From an uncultured Moraxella sp. (GTDB taxonomy: Bacteria > Pseudomonadota > Gammaproteobacteria > Pseudomonadales > Moraxellaceae): a stretch of 6,401 nucleotides of DNA. The DNA lies in NCBI GenBank assembly GCA_937889485.1, contig CALAPG010000029.1:1-6401 (forward strand). The letters are read 5' to 3'. The position numbers were made by a program, and so were the translations under genes. The number at the start of each line of letters is the position of its first letter. The stretch's first letter is position 1. The notes under the pieces are model-generated. The model had not been told where the DNA came from. It saw only the letters and a list, made by a program, of their open reading frames with translations, and ran no database searches. Positions 6,354 to 6,401 of the stretch are shown here, piece by piece.

Positions 6354-6401
6354 AGATCGGAAGAGCACACGTCTGAACTCCAGTCACACAGTGGTATCTC
6401 G
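6354..6401 (+). other. Untrimmed Illumina TruSeq-type adapter (artefact, not genomic)
   Basis: From 6354 the sequence is AGATCGGAAGAGCACACGTC and continues to CCAGTCAC at 6387, the 34-base TruSeq read-2 adapter. Then come 8 bases, ACAGTGGT (6388-6395), in the index position, and ATCTCG (6396-6401), the start of the P7 flow-cell sequence. Part order and direction are exactly those of read-through from a short library insert. The genuine insert ends at 6353; the first A of the adapter may come from A-tailing. Any gene call over this segment is false, including GRAHV on the plus strand and the minus-strand reading that begins MCSSDL. Confidence 0.99.

Noticed and set aside
6170..6370. Minus-strand open frame of 66 codons at the right end
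   Set aside because: It begins inside adapter DNA (MCSSDL is the adapter read in reverse) and otherwise runs antisense to thyA.
6354..6376. A naturally short ThyA ending in GRAHV
   Set aside because: Those residues are encoded by adapter sequence; the genuine gene continues beyond the contig.

Overview
This window looks like chromosomal DNA of a Moraxellaceae gammaproteobacterium, probably Moraxella/Faucicola or a near relative. The evidence is moderate GC with AT-rich intergenic gaps, an Acinetobacter/Moraxella-style ThyA carrying an insert after the WNEWA segment, a kinase-fold (ThrB-type) homoserine kinase, and the adjacent pair lgt-thyA. The genus is inferred from protein character, not from a marker gene.

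Layout: positions 1-138 are extremely AT-rich (about 87% A+T) and hold only short repeats. Three minus-strand genes follow, reading leftward from 3685: thrB (homoserine kinase), a YafJ-type class II glutamine amidotransferase, and an AlbA_2/GHKL-type ATP-binding, putative DNA-binding protein. They are tightly packed: thrB and yafJ overlap by 16 bp, and yafJ overlaps the third gene by the 4 bp ATGA, so they look like one translationally coupled operon. The third gene has an in-frame TGA at its 17th codon and is probably broken in this assembly.

From 3798 rightward, on the plus strand, are hisF (imidazole glycerol phosphate synthase cyclase subunit), a small membrane-anchored Excalibur-domain protein, lgt (prolipoprotein diacylglyceryl transferase) and the 5' part of thyA (thymidylate synthase). 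The thrB-hisF gap is divergent and holds candidate promoters in both directions. lgt has a good extended -10 element in front of it, and thyA follows 15 bp after lgt, so lgt-thyA is probably one transcript.

The right end is not biological: positions 6354-6401 are untrimmed Illumina TruSeq-type adapter (read-2 adapter, an 8-base index, start of the P7 sequence). It cuts thyA after residue 129 and creates a false C-terminal tail, GRAHV. I found no new biological system. The points worth a second look are the adapter, the nonsense codon in the AlbA_2 gene and its coupling to yafJ, and the small repeats at the left end and in front of lgt.
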